From contig CAOLHI010001281.1 of the NCBI GenBank assembly GCA_948474755.1, positions 124,001-188,000 on the forward strand: 64,000 nucleotides of DNA, written 5' to 3'. This document shows positions 37,701 through 44,570 of this stretch, in pieces. The position numbers and the translations under genes were made by a program. Source of the DNA: Ctenosaura bakeri. Lineage: Eukaryota > Chordata > Lepidosauria > Squamata > Iguanidae. The notes beneath the pieces were generated by a model. It was not told where the DNA came from. It ran no database searches and was given only the letters and a program-made list of their open reading frames with translations. Numbering within the stretch: position 1 is the stretch's first letter; every line of letters starts with the position of its first letter.

Positions 37701-37820
37701 AGTGGCACAGACCTGGACAAGTTCCGTCAAATCCTGCTTCACCATTGTGATGTGAATAAAGATGGGAAGATTCAAAAATCTGAGCTTGCCTTGTGCCTGG
37801 GAATTAAAACTTCCCCATAG
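3373..37820 (+). CDS. SCGN: Secretagogin gene (11 coding exons, 273 aa)
   Basis: Secretagogin is a cytosolic six-EF-hand calcium sensor of the calbindin-D28k/calretinin family, best known from neuroendocrine and pancreatic islet cells, where it is linked to regulated secretion. The eleven exons join without a frame break into 273 residues (the human protein, from memory, is 276). Calcium-loop positions visible in the joined protein are EF1 22-33, EF2 68-79, EF3 115-126, EF4 159-170, EF5 207-218 and EF6 251-262. Conserved blocks include [34 protein letters not shown] and [18 protein letters not shown]. The start at 3373 lies in a strong Kozak context (cagcaccATGG), is the first in-frame ATG and matches the family N-terminus. 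Intron sizes are about 1337, 11216, 786, 3359, 176, 9402, 741, 98, 3715 and 2796 bp. No disabling mutation is seen, so the gene looks functional. Confidence 0.97.
4783..4853 (+). CDS. SCGN: SCGN coding exon 2
   Basis: Acceptor ttcttttag at 4782, donor gtgagt at 4854. It encodes residues 25-48 ([20 protein letters not shown]...), completing the EF1 loop [12 protein letters not shown] and its exiting helix. It ends in phase 0. Confidence 0.96.
5870..6007. mobile_element. hAT-like miniature element, 138 bp
   Basis: Terminal repeats CAGGAGTGGGAAT at the left and CTACTCCCTG at the right are flanked by ttttacag (5862-5869) and gtttacag (6008-6015), an 8-bp duplication with one mismatch. It is the same length and family as 45344-45481. 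The interior keeps the gcagttcccagaactgccc motif. Confidence 0.7.
6950..7354 (+). repeat. CR1 LINE 3' end, degraded
   Basis: The translation keeps the CR1 reverse-transcriptase C-terminus ([18 protein letters not shown], then ETRTLTSSF). It is followed by the CR1 3' region (ggttggactggatagccct) and the tail repeat attctatgat. The reading frame is broken after 7133. The upstream part is truncated; the 5' limit is approximate and may reach 6900. Confidence 0.85.
7541..7577 (+). repeat. (TTTTG)n microsatellite
   Basis: Tandem ttttg units with one interruption, in SCGN intron 2. Confidence 0.9.
8061..8094 (+). repeat. (CT)n(GT)n microsatellite
   Basis: A CT dinucleotide run followed by a short GT run, in SCGN intron 2. 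Confidence 0.9.
8676..8843. mobile_element. Palindromic miniature DNA transposon, copy 1
   Basis: The left end GGACCATATCCGCGCTAG pairs with the right end TAGTGCAGAAATGGCC. The interior arms are ttattccactttcaacatcc and its reverse complement. The 3-bp flanks cta and tac are not a clean duplication. Confidence 0.8.
9856..9889 (+). repeat. (CA)n microsatellite
   Basis: A CA dinucleotide run with one interruption, in SCGN intron 2. Confidence 0.9.
10295..10353 (+). repeat. (CAT)n microsatellite
   Basis: Around 18 ATC/CAT units. On the reverse strand it gives a spurious open frame of poly-aspartate. Confidence 0.95.
10581..10735. mobile_element. Palindromic miniature DNA transposon, copy 2
   Basis: The ends GGCCATTTCTGCACTAGAC and GTCTATTGTGGGAACGGCC are flanked on both sides by ctg (10578-10580 and 10736-10738), a perfect 3-bp target duplication. 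Confidence 0.85.
11199..11922 (-). repeat. Sauria-type SINE split by a CpG-rich transposon
   Basis: The reverse-strand SINE begins with its tail (gtgtgccttaac) at 11199 and resumes at about 11728 with gtttctgacttacagtaacc. It runs to the tRNA-derived head (caaaccattacactacag). The interrupting 11213-11727 element inserted into the existing SINE. Confidence 0.75.
11213..11727. mobile_element. CpG-rich terminal-repeat DNA transposon, 515 bp
   Basis: The ends GGCCCTTTCCACACCGG and GCGTGTGGAAAGGGCC are inverted repeats. Flanks act (left) and att (right) fit a 3-bp duplication with one change. The GC-rich body contains a direct duplication around gccgccattttggatgccgg. There is no transposase frame, so it is non-autonomous. 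It shares its body with 26896-27357 and the start of 61760-62322. Confidence 0.8.
12598..12752 (+). repeat. CR1 LINE 3' end fragment
   Basis: It carries the CR1 3' pattern gattccacctaaacattagg, then a run ending in tttctatgattcttt. A palindromic element inserted immediately after the tail. Confidence 0.75.
12753..12954. mobile_element. Palindromic miniature DNA transposon, copy 3
   Basis: The ends GGCCATTTCTGCACTACA and TGTAGTGCAGAAATGGCC are perfect inverted repeats over 18 bp. The flanks are tta and cta. The centre (cagccagagaactttttggtc) is a longer variant shared with 20820-20979 and 57234-57435. Confidence 0.85.
13666..13712 (+). repeat. (CT)n microsatellite
   Basis: A pyrimidine CT run with TTT interruptions, in SCGN intron 2. 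Confidence 0.9.
14421..14448 (+). repeat. (TTTTA)n microsatellite
   Basis: About five tandem ttttat units. Confidence 0.9.
14601..14836 (+). repeat. Sauria-type SINE, nearly full length
   Basis: Head ggatggtgtagtggtttgaa with box B-like agggtttcaatccc. Middle ccattgggtggccttgggca. Tail aaaaatgacttgaagacac followed by short aac repeats. It is the best preserved + strand copy in this window and lies in SCGN intron 2. Confidence 0.9.
16070..16162 (+). CDS. SCGN: SCGN coding exon 3
   Basis: Acceptor atattacag, donor gtacct. It encodes residues 49-79, including the EF2 loop [12 protein letters not shown] (68-79). Loop position 3 is Thr70, where Asp, Asn or Ser is usual, so EF2 may bind calcium weakly. 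Both intron phases are 0. Confidence 0.96.
16919..16940 (+). repeat. (GTT)n microsatellite at the exon 4 acceptor
   Basis: GTT units with one ATT interruption end about 9 bp before exon 4 and so make up most of its polypyrimidine-tract region. Confidence 0.9.
16949..17038 (+). CDS. SCGN: SCGN coding exon 4
   Basis: Acceptor tttttatag, donor gtgggt. It encodes residues 80-109 ([20 protein letters not shown]...), the strongly conserved linker between EF2 and EF3. A GTT repeat runs into the acceptor. Confidence 0.97.
19740..19945 (+). repeat. Unclassified dispersed repeat, copy A
   Basis: Similar in order and content to 26685-26895: both have gcaacat, a ggtcaa motif, a ttgc(c/t)...gagcct block and a gtttgcagcaa(c/t)tgaa block before ctgggga. 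I cannot assign a family. Confidence 0.5.
20070..20149 (+). repeat. Exact 31-bp inverted repeat (hairpin) in intron 4
   Basis: The left arm 20070-20100 is the exact reverse complement of the right arm 20119-20149, separated by 18 nt (20101-20118). In RNA the stem would extend by about five more pairs, including two G-U, to 20065-20154. The loop contains CACATGTG, itself a palindrome. It does not resemble the miniature transposons of the window. Confidence 0.9.
20398..20454 (+). CDS. SCGN: SCGN coding exon 5
   Basis: Acceptor ccccgtag, donor gtaagt. It encodes residues 110-128 ([19 protein letters not shown]), containing the complete EF3 loop 115-126. Phase 0 on both sides. Confidence 0.97.
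20631..20708 (+). CDS. SCGN: SCGN coding exon 6
   Basis: Acceptor ttgacaacag, donor gtaagc. It encodes residues 129-154 ([15 protein letters not shown]...EYTDTM), the helical link between EF3 and EF4. It lies only 176 bp after exon 5. Confidence 0.96.
20820..20979. mobile_element. Palindromic miniature DNA transposon, 5'-truncated copy
   Basis: It begins inside the left arm (ttattccactttcaacatcc) and ends with a complete right terminus GTAGTGCGGAAATGGCC. The left terminus is missing, so no target duplication can be read. Confidence 0.75.
22267..22460 (-). mobile_element. hAT-like miniature element with perfect 8-bp duplication
   Basis: It is the reverse-strand copy of the family at 40715-40918. 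The right end reads ccaagctccaccactg and the left end CAGTCGCATAGGGACGG. Both sides carry tcctcaca (22259-22266 and 22461-22468), a perfect 8-bp target duplication typical of hAT transposons. Confidence 0.85.
22780..23125 (+). repeat. CR1/L2-like LINE 3' end
   Basis: It shows the reverse-transcriptase C-terminal pattern (agaagtcagactgggaccct, then aagacatttttattcgga encoding a KTFLFRQAFD-like end). The 3' region gtaagccactttgagtccc and gtgaggtataaata follow. The family assignment is from motif memory. Confidence 0.65.
23257..24158 (-). mobile_element. Solo LTR, 902 bp, reverse strand
   Basis: On + it starts TGTTACCCTG and ends CAGTAACA, so the LTR reads TGTTACTG...CAGGGTAACA on the reverse strand. 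The 4-bp flanks gagt (23253-23256 and 24159-24162) are identical. A reverse-strand TATAAGA lies at 23713-23719 and an AATAAA-type signal further downstream in its reading direction. There is no internal retroviral or Gypsy coding sequence, so this is a solo LTR left by recombination. Confidence 0.8.
24171..24375 (+). repeat. Sauria-type SINE
   Basis: Head agcatggtatagtgatctga, box B-like ggatttgattcc, tail ataagtcagaaaaaatttgg then aac repeats. It sits just after the solo LTR. Confidence 0.85.
24537..24934 (+). mobile_element. CpG-rich terminal-repeat DNA transposon, 398 bp
   Basis: The ends GGCCCTTTTCACACG and GTGCGAAAAGGGTC are inverted repeats flanked by taa on both sides (24534-24536 and 24935-24937). 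The body is CpG-rich. It contains a splice-donor-like CAGGTGAGTATG at 24755 and a 10-bp stem-loop (24801-24810 with 24814-24823). It has no transposase. Confidence 0.85.
25781..26048. mobile_element. hAT-like miniature element, 268 bp
   Basis: The ends CAGGGCTTTCCAAGCTGTG and ATTTGGAAAGCTCTG are inverted repeats. Flanks atttaagc (25773-25780) and gtttaagc (26049-26056) make an 8-bp duplication with one mismatch. No coding sequence. Confidence 0.75.
26685..26895 (+). repeat. Unclassified dispersed repeat, copy B
   Basis: It shares an ordered series of motifs with 19740-19945. It is interrupted at its right end by the CpG-rich element 26896-27357, after which related sequence (gaaagactgggacaacaaag) resumes. 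Confidence 0.5.
26896..27357. mobile_element. CpG-rich DNA transposon, left end lost
   Basis: The body matches 11213-11727 (attaaaac, then cgcaacctctgacggaggtc and tctacaccgtaaaatgga). The right end CACGTGTGGAAAGGACC is intact but the matching left terminus is absent. It lies within the unclassified repeat. Confidence 0.75.
27641..27733 (-). repeat. 5S-type SINE, tail fragment
   Basis: Contains agccttcaagttgcctgttg, cttatggcgaccccatgaat and accagttccttcctctgaaa, the 3' half of the 5S-derived SINE in reverse orientation, without the 5S-like head. Confidence 0.7.
27880..27967. mobile_element. Half of a palindromic miniature element
   Basis: It starts with a full left terminus (GGCTATTTCCGCACTAGCC), runs through one arm and stops at gggaggggcc, exactly the centre of the full-length palindromes. 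The second arm is absent. Confidence 0.8.
29307..29394. mobile_element. Half of a palindromic miniature element
   Basis: It has a left terminus GGCCATTTCCACATTACAC and one arm ending at gggaggggcc, the same central breakpoint as 27880-27967. The left flank is ctg. Confidence 0.8.
29399..29472 (-). repeat. 5S-type SINE fragment
   Basis: The accatgaattttacagggt and gcaaggaatactcagaag motifs match the middle of the 5S-derived SINE in reverse orientation. It directly follows the half-palindrome. Confidence 0.65.
30111..30166 (+). CDS. SCGN: SCGN coding exon 7
   Basis: Acceptor tacattttag, donor gtaggt. It encodes residues 155-172 plus two bases of codon 173. The EF4 loop [12 protein letters not shown] (159-170) ends in Asp rather than Glu, as remembered for human secretagogin. 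Confidence 0.97.
30292..30722 (+). mobile_element. CpG-rich terminal-repeat DNA transposon in intron 7, 431 bp
   Basis: The ends CGCCCTTTTTGCGCC and GCAAAAAGGGCC are inverted repeats flanked by tta on both sides (30289-30291 and 30723-30725). The body is related to 24537-24934. It carries a consensus splice-donor-like AAGGTAAGTG (GT at 30523) and a 12-bp stem-loop (30563-30574 with 30580-30591). It fills more than half of the 741-bp intron. Confidence 0.85.
30908..30953 (+). CDS. SCGN: SCGN coding exon 8
   Basis: Acceptor catttag, donor gtaagt. It completes Arg173 and encodes residues 174-188 ([15 protein letters not shown]). It is a 46-bp exon of the EF4-EF5 linker. Confidence 0.96.
31052..31111 (+). 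CDS. SCGN: SCGN coding exon 9
   Basis: Acceptor cccctccag, donor gtaagt. It encodes residues 189-208 ([20 protein letters not shown]), ending after the second residue of the EF5 loop. The preceding intron is only 98 bp. Confidence 0.97.
31480..31710 (+). repeat. Unclassified dispersed repeat, related to 49150-49370
   Basis: Both copies share cagaggacagtcc, a ctgtttgaa/ctgtttaaa block, cagggcc(c/t)tgaaa, a gacagcac-like stretch and gtctttctg...gatgtact/gaagtact in the same order. The family is unknown to me. Confidence 0.5.
32310..34085 (-). repeat. LINE-like non-coding retroelement, reverse strand
   Basis: Read in reverse, the element ends with tctcaataaaaataattt, a typical L1-like 3' end, and is purine-rich over about 1.7 kb. 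No reverse-transcriptase or nucleic-acid-binding frame is visible and the open frames are short. It may be an internally deleted L1-type element with 5' and 3' regions only. Limits are approximate. Confidence 0.4.
34827..34895 (+). CDS. SCGN: SCGN coding exon 10
   Basis: Acceptor tattccag, donor gtgact. It encodes residues 209-231 ([19 protein letters not shown]...), completing the EF5 loop 207-218. The block is nearly identical to human secretagogin as remembered. Confidence 0.97.
35065..35184. mobile_element. Palindromic miniature element, 120-bp deleted copy
   Basis: The ends GGCCATTTCCTCACTAGAC and GTCTAGTGCGGAAATGGTC are flanked by tga on both sides (35062-35064 and 35185-35187). The centre is deleted relative to 180-bp copies. 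Confidence 0.85.
35381..35994. mobile_element. Pogo/Tigger-like DNA transposon carrying a nested palindromic element
   Basis: The ends CAGTTGGCCCTCCACATTC and AATGTAGAGGGCCAAGTG are inverted repeats with TA on both sides, as for Tc1/mariner and pogo elements. The interior near the right end, aaataatcaaatctgtgaat, resembles Tigger-type ends. The 180-bp palindromic element at 35466-35645 inserted into it. No transposase is present. Confidence 0.75.
35466..35645. mobile_element. Palindromic miniature DNA transposon, 180-bp full copy
   Basis: Two arms of about 86 bp are almost perfect reverse complements from GGCCATTTCCACACTACAC to GTGTAGTGCGGAAATGGCC, meeting at ggggccagccagcccc. It lies within the pogo-like element. 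The flanks tgt and tat do not fully match. Confidence 0.9.
37692..37820 (+). CDS. SCGN: SCGN coding exon 11 with stop
   Basis: The acceptor is ccaatgtag. It encodes residues 232-273, including EF6 loop [12 protein letters not shown] (251-262), and ends LCLGIKTSP before TAG at 37818-37820. The 3' untranslated region follows. Confidence 0.97.
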   Translation, partial: PSISGTDLDKFRQILLHHCDVNKDGKIQKSELALCLGIKTSP

Positions 37821-38156
37821 ACCTGACTGTGCTTCTCCTGTGGTTTGCCAATTATTGTCTTTTGTGGGAGCCTGCTGGTAACTGGTAGAATATTATCAGT
37901 GCTGTGTTAATGATCTCTGTTGTACTGAACATAGAAGACAGAGGGAACTCGCTGTGAATATGAATATTCATGTGCAGGGATACAGCCAAATTTTAAAAAC
38001 AAAAAACAAGATGTGATGAGCAGTACCACGTTCCCTGCTGTTCCAGAAAGATATTGTCTGTAGGATTTCTTACACATTTTTAAACAAGGATGTATCTACA
38101 AATTTAGTCCATCAGAAACATATGTGGCTATCGTACTAGGAGTGCTGCTTCATGAT

Positions 38157-38162
38157 ATTAAA
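38157..38162 (+). promoter_or_regulatory. SCGN: Candidate SCGN polyadenylation signal ATTAAA
   Basis: This is the common ATTAAA variant about 340 bp after the stop, followed by T-rich sequence. I see no canonical AATAAA in the first kilobase after the stop. A weaker variant (AGTAAA) lies at 38285. Transcript ends are needed to decide. Confidence 0.3.
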
Positions 38163-39386
38163 TTTTATTGCATTCCATTCCTTCGCCTACATACCCCAAA
38201 GCAATTCTACTTTCTTTCTTCTAAATATTCCAAGTTTATGGCGGTGGTGTGACATATGAAATTTACTGTATTATTTTTCTTTTTAGTAAAGCACAGAAGC
38301 ATTTGGGGTCTGGAGGCAGCTTAGTGTATTTGCATGAAAAGAAAAACCAATTAAAAAGAAGAAGAGCTGATGTCTCCATTACTTACAATATTATACCTCT
38401 CTACATCCCCCAAACAGTGCATGTGCTATACTTCACTAGTCTGGGCCAAAATCAGTCTCAACAGGAGCACACCTATCAAATCAGTGGGATTTACCTATGT
38501 TTTGGTGCACTGGTCATTAATTAATTCAGTGGGTCTGCTCTAGCTGGTGCTAATCACCAAGGTCCCATTACAATCCAGCTTCTTTCCTTCTGATGCACCC
38601 TTTTGTCTTCTATGTGTCATTCTGAAGAGGGGCTTTGACAACTCTCCATTCTGTCATTTCAAGCTTTTTCAACCCTGCATGTCTCAGTACTAGAATCTTT
38701 CAATCTTTAATGTAGCTTATTTTACCATGTGACTTTAAGGGTACTGCTGCCTTTTTTTTCCCCTGTGGCTTTTGCAATTTTAGTCAGTTTATACTTTGTA
38801 TAAAATGTAAATCTAATATGATATGCTTAATCCATAAAAAAGGTAGTTGCAACTGTTCTCAGTCTCACTAATTTTGAATGAGAGTTTCTGGTGTCACAGA
38901 TGTCCTCAGTTATACCCCATGGGTTACAAGGGGAAGTATAGAAGCAAACATTAGTGTGCTTCTATCATCGGTCTACATTTTGGGATACAAACATTGTTAA
39001 CAGTTCTCCAGTTCTCCATCTCTTCTCTCCCTATGCATTACTAGCAGTGCATATTATGACTTCTTACCTAGTTACTAGTCATCTGAGATTGTATTTCTGA
39101 GTCAGCATATATCAGCACTGTTTCTTGTGTTTTATTCATGAGCCCTGTGATGCATGGAATGGTTTAAGATATAATGAGCCAAATATCATGCTTATCTCTT
39201 TCTCATCTGGGTGTCTTGCCATGGTCAGATAAGGATACACATGTAATTATTTTCCTCTACCTTTTAAAAAGGAGGAATGCCCAAAGACATTGTTATGTGA
39301 TTTTCCTCATCTGATGATCATTTTATGTATAACTATGCCCTCCCTGCATGGGGCTATTGCATACCAAATGCTATGTCAGTATTTCA

Positions 39387-39565
39387 GACTATTTCCGTAC
39401 GAGACTGTTATAGTGCTATGATTCCACTTTCAACATCCTATGTAATCCTGGGGTTTGCAGTTTAGGGAGGGCCAGGAAGCCCCTCCCTAAACTGCAAACC
39501 CCAGGATTCCATAGGACGTTGAAAGTGAAATCATAGCGCTATAACAGTCTCGTGCGGAAATGACC
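39387..39565. mobile_element. Palindromic miniature DNA transposon, 179-bp full copy
   Basis: The ends GACTATTTCCGTACGAGAC and GTCTCGTGCGGAAATGACC are flanked by tca on both sides (39384-39386 and 39566-39568), a perfect 3-bp duplication. The two arms are nearly perfect reverse complements. Confidence 0.9.
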
Positions 39566-40193
39566 TCAATGTTATTGCCAGACAACCAGAAAGCCAATCA
39601 GGTGCATCACTGAATTAACTCAAAAACCATTTAGCCAATATAGTTGGACAAGAAAGATAATTTAACACTTCAGATAGGGAAAACTATTTCACTTTCTCCC
39701 ACATTTTATTTTTTTAAAACCTCAAGGGCTTTGTTGTTGTTGTTCTGAAGGCACTTGTGAATTTTGATAACGTCTTCAAAAGCAAACAGAAATGTCAGAA
39801 GCTGCCAAATTTAACAGGTACAGCAATTCCCAGTATGAGGAGGACAATATTGTGCCTACCCATCATACAGGTGTAAAATAAGAGGAGACTCAGAAAAAAA
39901 AGTGGCAACTCTAATTCAGAACGAATTTGGATGAATTTACAATGCATGGGTGTAGCTGGATTAATCTTGTTTCTGTCACAGTTAAGATTTCTAAAATAGT
40001 AAATTCTTTCCATCTAGAAAATGAAAATATTTTGAATGTTGGTAAATTCTTATCAAAAACAAACTGAAATGTAATTCTCACCCATCTGTGTTTAATAGCA
40101 CTCCTTTTGCCTCTCTAGAGATGTAAGTAATTCAACTTCTTTAGCAGTACATTTTTAGAAACTGAACAAAAAAAACCCTGCATATGAGAACCA

Positions 40194-40556
40194 TTGTTTC
40201 TATGCCTTCAGGTCATTTTTTTACTTATGGTGACCTTTCGGATTTCCACATGAGGCTGTTGTAATGCTATGATTCCACTTTCAACATCCTATGGAATCCT
40301 GGGGTTTGCAGTTTCAGAAGGGGCCAGCTGGCCCCTCCTGAAACTACAAACCCCAGGATTTCATAGGATGTTGAAAGTGGAATCATAGCGCTACAACAGC
40401 CTTGTGCGGAAATGGCCCTTAAGACAAACCTATCATGGAGTTTTTCTGGGCCTGAGTGTGTGTGATGCATCCAAGGTCACCCAGTGGGTTTCCATGGCTG
40501 AGCAGGGAATTGAATGCTCAGCTCCAGGGTCATAGTCCAATGTGCTGGCTCTCATA
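40194..40556 (-). repeat. Sauria-type SINE split by a palindromic element
   Basis: The tail side is 40194-40237 (tgccttcaggtcat, acttatggtgacctt). It resumes at 40418 with cttaagacaaacctatcatg, then caaggtcacccagtgggttt, and reaches the head near 40556. The order shows the 180-bp element inserted into a pre-existing SINE. Confidence 0.8.
40238..40417. mobile_element. Palindromic miniature DNA transposon, 180-bp copy inside a SINE
   Basis: The arms are near-perfect inverted repeats meeting at ggggccagctggcccc. Flanking ctt on both sides (40235-40237 and 40418-40420) rejoins to restore the SINE reading, which confirms a 3-bp duplication. Confidence 0.9.
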
Positions 40557-40714
40557 CTTTACTACTATAGTACTTAAGTGTTAAGTCCTTTACAACATCA
40601 TCCTTCAGTCTGATTATCTCAGAGCTCAGGGGATGAAAATGGAAGGAGAGGCCTAGCTGGGGTTGAACTGGAAAAATAGAATGATATCCTGAAGATGAAA
40701 AGGACACACATGCT

Positions 40715-40918
40715 CAGTGGCGGAGCTTGGAGTGTGGGGGGGCAGGAGGGGAGCAGAGCTATGGTGCAAGGGGCATGGCCAGTGTGCATGGGGACATGGC
40801 TGTGGGGTGTGGGGGCGTGGCCAGGGCACGCAGGGGCATGGCTATGGGCCGAGATGCCCCAAAAACATTGCCGCCCAGGGCAAACTGACCCTCTCACTTC
40901 TCTGTCCCTACATGACTG
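40715..40918 (+). mobile_element. hAT-like miniature element with perfect 8-bp duplication
   Basis: The left end CAGTGGCGGAGCTTGG and right end ccctacatgactg are flanked by cacatgct on both sides (40707-40714 and 40919-40926). The interior is G-rich with repeated ggggcatggcc-like units and ends ccgcccagggcaaactg. Same family as 22267-22460 and 57546-57712. Confidence 0.85.
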
Positions 40919-42761
40919 CACATGCTGGCTCAATAGAGGCAAAGGCCAAGTTTTGCAATGTTTTACAATACAATATTGTGCTGTTATCTGACATCAAATC
41001 ATCTCTGTCTTAGGAAAGAGAGACAAACACCTCAGTCATTAACAGGTCTTGCCATGATCATAGTGCCAGCTGGTCATCTCTGCTAGCTGGTGTTTCATCT
41101 GAAGAGCCATATTCACTGCACATGGGTCTTCTCTGTATGGGAAAGCCAGTATGCACTGTAGCCCACCGTAATGCTGGGTGGAAGAACTGGGACCACTAAA
41201 GAGCCTGAGTTCCTGGAGTCCCCTATTTGGGGTTCTTGCAGCCTCTGTTGGTTGTACCAAACCTTCATTTCACACAGCCAGCATGTCCACTCATGGGCCA
41301 CTTAACCTTGTGAGTGTCCCACCTGTACTCACCTCAGCTGAGACCATCTTTCCAAACACTTCCTCTATACTTCCTATTCTGACAGTCTTTCTCCCTATTC
41401 TGACAACCTAATTCTTCTACAAAAGCTTTAAGGGAATGGATAAACAGACAAACCAACCAATCATTCTACAGTTAAAGCTAAATTAAGATAAGTAAGATAA
41501 CACTAACATTTAAAAACTGTCCCAGTAACCAGATAAAGCCCAGATTCTCTTTCCCTAAAATGGGTGAGGGGATTTTATAGCACGCCTTTCTTTATTGGTA
41601 CAAAAGAGAAACTACAGGCTTTTGATTTCTCCCTCTCATAGCAAGTCTGGAACCCATGTTCAGCCTCAGGTTTTGTGAGAGCCTCAAATACTAGATTTCC
41701 AGTATCTCACTTTAAGCAAGCCCTTAGAGACCTTACCTTACCTTCCCAACAAAATTTACCAGTCATCATGCCTTTCACAGACTTCAGCAACCTAAAGATG
41801 AACACCTCCCCACCACCCCATGCTCCCAAACCATCAACCTTTCCACAGACTTCAATGACTTAAAGATGGCCACCTCTTTTCTCCCTTCCTTGTACTCACC
41901 AATAATCACCTATTCCCTTAGATGTTAGGAATTCAAAGATGACTACTGCCTTCTGCCGCACCAGCCCTCACTACCACACCCTCCTCATACAGTATGTATT
42001 TCCCACTTTGCAAATAGGTGCAGAGTGAGAGTGGAACAGATTTTCTTGTGTACAGTCTTCAGTCATGTAGTTTTAGATGCATTGGTATAGATTCATGCAC
42101 ACAGGCATATGCCTCCATGCTTGCATTCAGTCTGAATGTTGCTCTTTTTCTGCTTATGGACGGGGCCCAGACTTGATATTCTATTCAAGGAAGTTATTAT
42201 ATTACAGACAAACAGGAACAGAAACAAACAGAATGCCAAGCAACAAATTTCAACAAAGGCTTTAGTTGGCCCAAGTACTTATGTCAAATGCCAGCATAAC
42301 AGGGAAAATGGGAAAGATTTGATTCTGACCCTGTGTTTCATACTATTATTCACTGCTATTATTCGCTGCTGCACTCTTTGCCAGCAATACCTTTTCATTA
42401 CCTTCCAAAAGCCTTAATTATGATCCAAACATACTGGCTGCAATCCAGATAAAATTAGGCATTGTTCATTGAAATGCTTAATGGGACTCAAATGTACTTT
42501 GCTTTCTTTGTATTAAACTTAGTTTGACAAGTTTTTTGTTAAAGAAAAAATCTAGAACGGTAGCAAGAGAACTAATATGGACTGCAGATCCCACCATCAT
42601 CAGCCAGCTTGGCCATTGGAGGTTGACGGTTCAACTTCAGGTTCAGGTCCTACCCATTTACCACCACCACCCCAGATCAGTGTTCATTGGGAAGTCCCAC
42701 TGTCTTCCAGCCTCACTGACTTAGATTGCATTCTGCTGCTGGCAGAGAAGACGGAGACCAA

Positions 42762-42772
<11 letters not shown>

Positions 42773-42795
<23 letters not shown>

Positions 42796-42811
42796 TAAAT
42801 AAATAAATAAA
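42773..42811 (+). repeat. (GTAA)n(ATAA)n microsatellite
   Basis: Tetranucleotide GTAA units change to ATAA units midway. Confidence 0.95.
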
Positions 42812-43621
42812 GCTGCTTTCATCTTTGAAAAACAGTAGTAACATTTAAATTATTTCAGTGTATGGCCCCAAGAGAAACCACTTTTAAAACCTGTTACATT
42901 TTTGAAAGTTGGCTTAAAGTTTTTAAAATTCAAAACTGAAGAAACTTGCTTCCAGCTATGAAATAATTGAATGTCAGAAAACATTGGTAGGCACAACTGG
43001 GAGATGCATATGAGGAGAAGGGCAAGATTCACAACAGGGAACCTTGAGAGCATTTGTTATGATTATTTGCTCTTCGTATCTCATCATAACAGTAGCAACT
43101 TTATCAGTACAAATGAGTCACCTTTTCCTTCCTGTTTTCATAGTTAAAGGGATTTGTGCTTTTGACATACATTCTTGGTACATACCTATCTAACACAACA
43201 AGGCCAAGAGCCTGCACTGCCCAATAAGTTCCACAGGCAGAACTCTGGTAAGATTCCTCACTTACCATTCTCATAGTCTTGCTGTAATAATGCCTTGAAT
43301 GGCTGGCTATTCCATGACCAGTAGAGAGTGTGTGGTGAGATCAGAGAACATCAGAAAACACCACCAGTGACATCTTCCACTCAGATCCACTGGGGTCTTT
43401 GCAGATGACATGACTTGTCTGGATCTGGCTACAGACCTTGTCAAACCTTGCCTTAATTCCCCACACTATTTTCTAGCCATGGCATGCCCATTTAGGAGGA
43501 CTATTGCAGTAAACTGTGAGCCTGGGAGGGGACTTTGATCATGGTAAAGGGTGAATCTCTGTAACAACAACAACAAAGACATATTCCAGCATAAAGTGGG
43601 CTTACCCTTGGGCACACAATA

Positions 43622-43722
43622 ACAGGAGAGTCAGCACAGTGTAGTGGTCTGTGTGTCAGATTAGAACTCTTGGAGGCCAATGTTTTAATTCCCTCTTCAT
43701 CGTGGAAACCCACAGGATGAGA
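43622..43722 (+). repeat. Sauria-type SINE, head fragment
   Basis: Contains cagcacagtgtagtggtctg, a degenerate box B (atgttttaattcc) and tcatcgtggaaacccac. The tail is missing. Confidence 0.7.
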
Positions 43723-44324
43723 AATGCAGGGAATTTATCTGAAAATTATTCTGGATTACTAATTAATCCACTAAAGAAGAATAATTTTTTTAAGAATAAT
43801 GCATTTTCAGAAGCCAAACAAGCAAACAAAAACCTTTAAAAATAAAGATTTTGTTTAGTTATTTTTTTGAAGTAAGTTACCCTGGTACCCTAGTATTATG
43901 AATCTGCAGTGCACAAAAGAAATTCAGCAATAAAGCACAGAAAAATGAAAAGTGTTCCTCCCACCAATTTCATGAGAATTTTAGAAAAGTATGTTTCTAA
44001 ACATACTGTGGGGTTTTTTTATTTGTAAATTTCTCTTGGGCTCCACAGAAGCTTAATTATGTGGATTAACTCTGAAATAAAGAAAGGGAGTTGGGTTGTT
44101 TGCTGTGTATTGCATTCTAACTTTTCATTCATTTTTGTGTTGCCTTTAAACTCAGCAATCAACCTCTCACAACATTGCTACCAGGTATAAAACTAAGCTG
44201 TGCAAAACTTTTCAGCACAGAAAGATGTGCAGAGTCTAGTACTTCATGTTATGCTGATGAGAACATAGACTAACACCCACACTGGAACAGATATTTTTCG
44301 CTCTGTCATCTGACTGTGGCCTAA

Positions 44325-44570
44325 GTATCCCAGAGACACCAGATTCTGTCTGACCTTGAAAGCTAAGCAGGCTCAGGTCTGGTTAGTCCTTTGATGGAAG
44401 ACTGACAATGAATACTAGGTGCTGGAAGCTGTATTTCAGGGAAAAGAACTGGAAAAACACCTCTTGAGTATTCCTTACCTATGAGTATTGAGTATTCCTT
44501 GAATATTCATTGCCTAAAACCCTATGAAATTCATGGGGTCACAAACCAACAGGCAACCAGAAGGCACATG
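44325..44570 (+). repeat. 5S rRNA-derived SINE (5S-Sauria type)
   Basis: The head contains tgaccttgaaagctaagcag and tggttagtcctttgatgga, matching 5S rRNA internal promoter sequence in sense orientation. The body (gcctaaaaccctatgaaatt) and tail (ccagaaggcacatgc) follow. A gagtattcctt unit is duplicated inside. Confidence 0.8.

Noticed and set aside
44325..44420. Possible 5S rRNA gene
   Set aside because: Only the internal part resembles 5S rRNA, with many changes, and it continues into a SINE body and tail.
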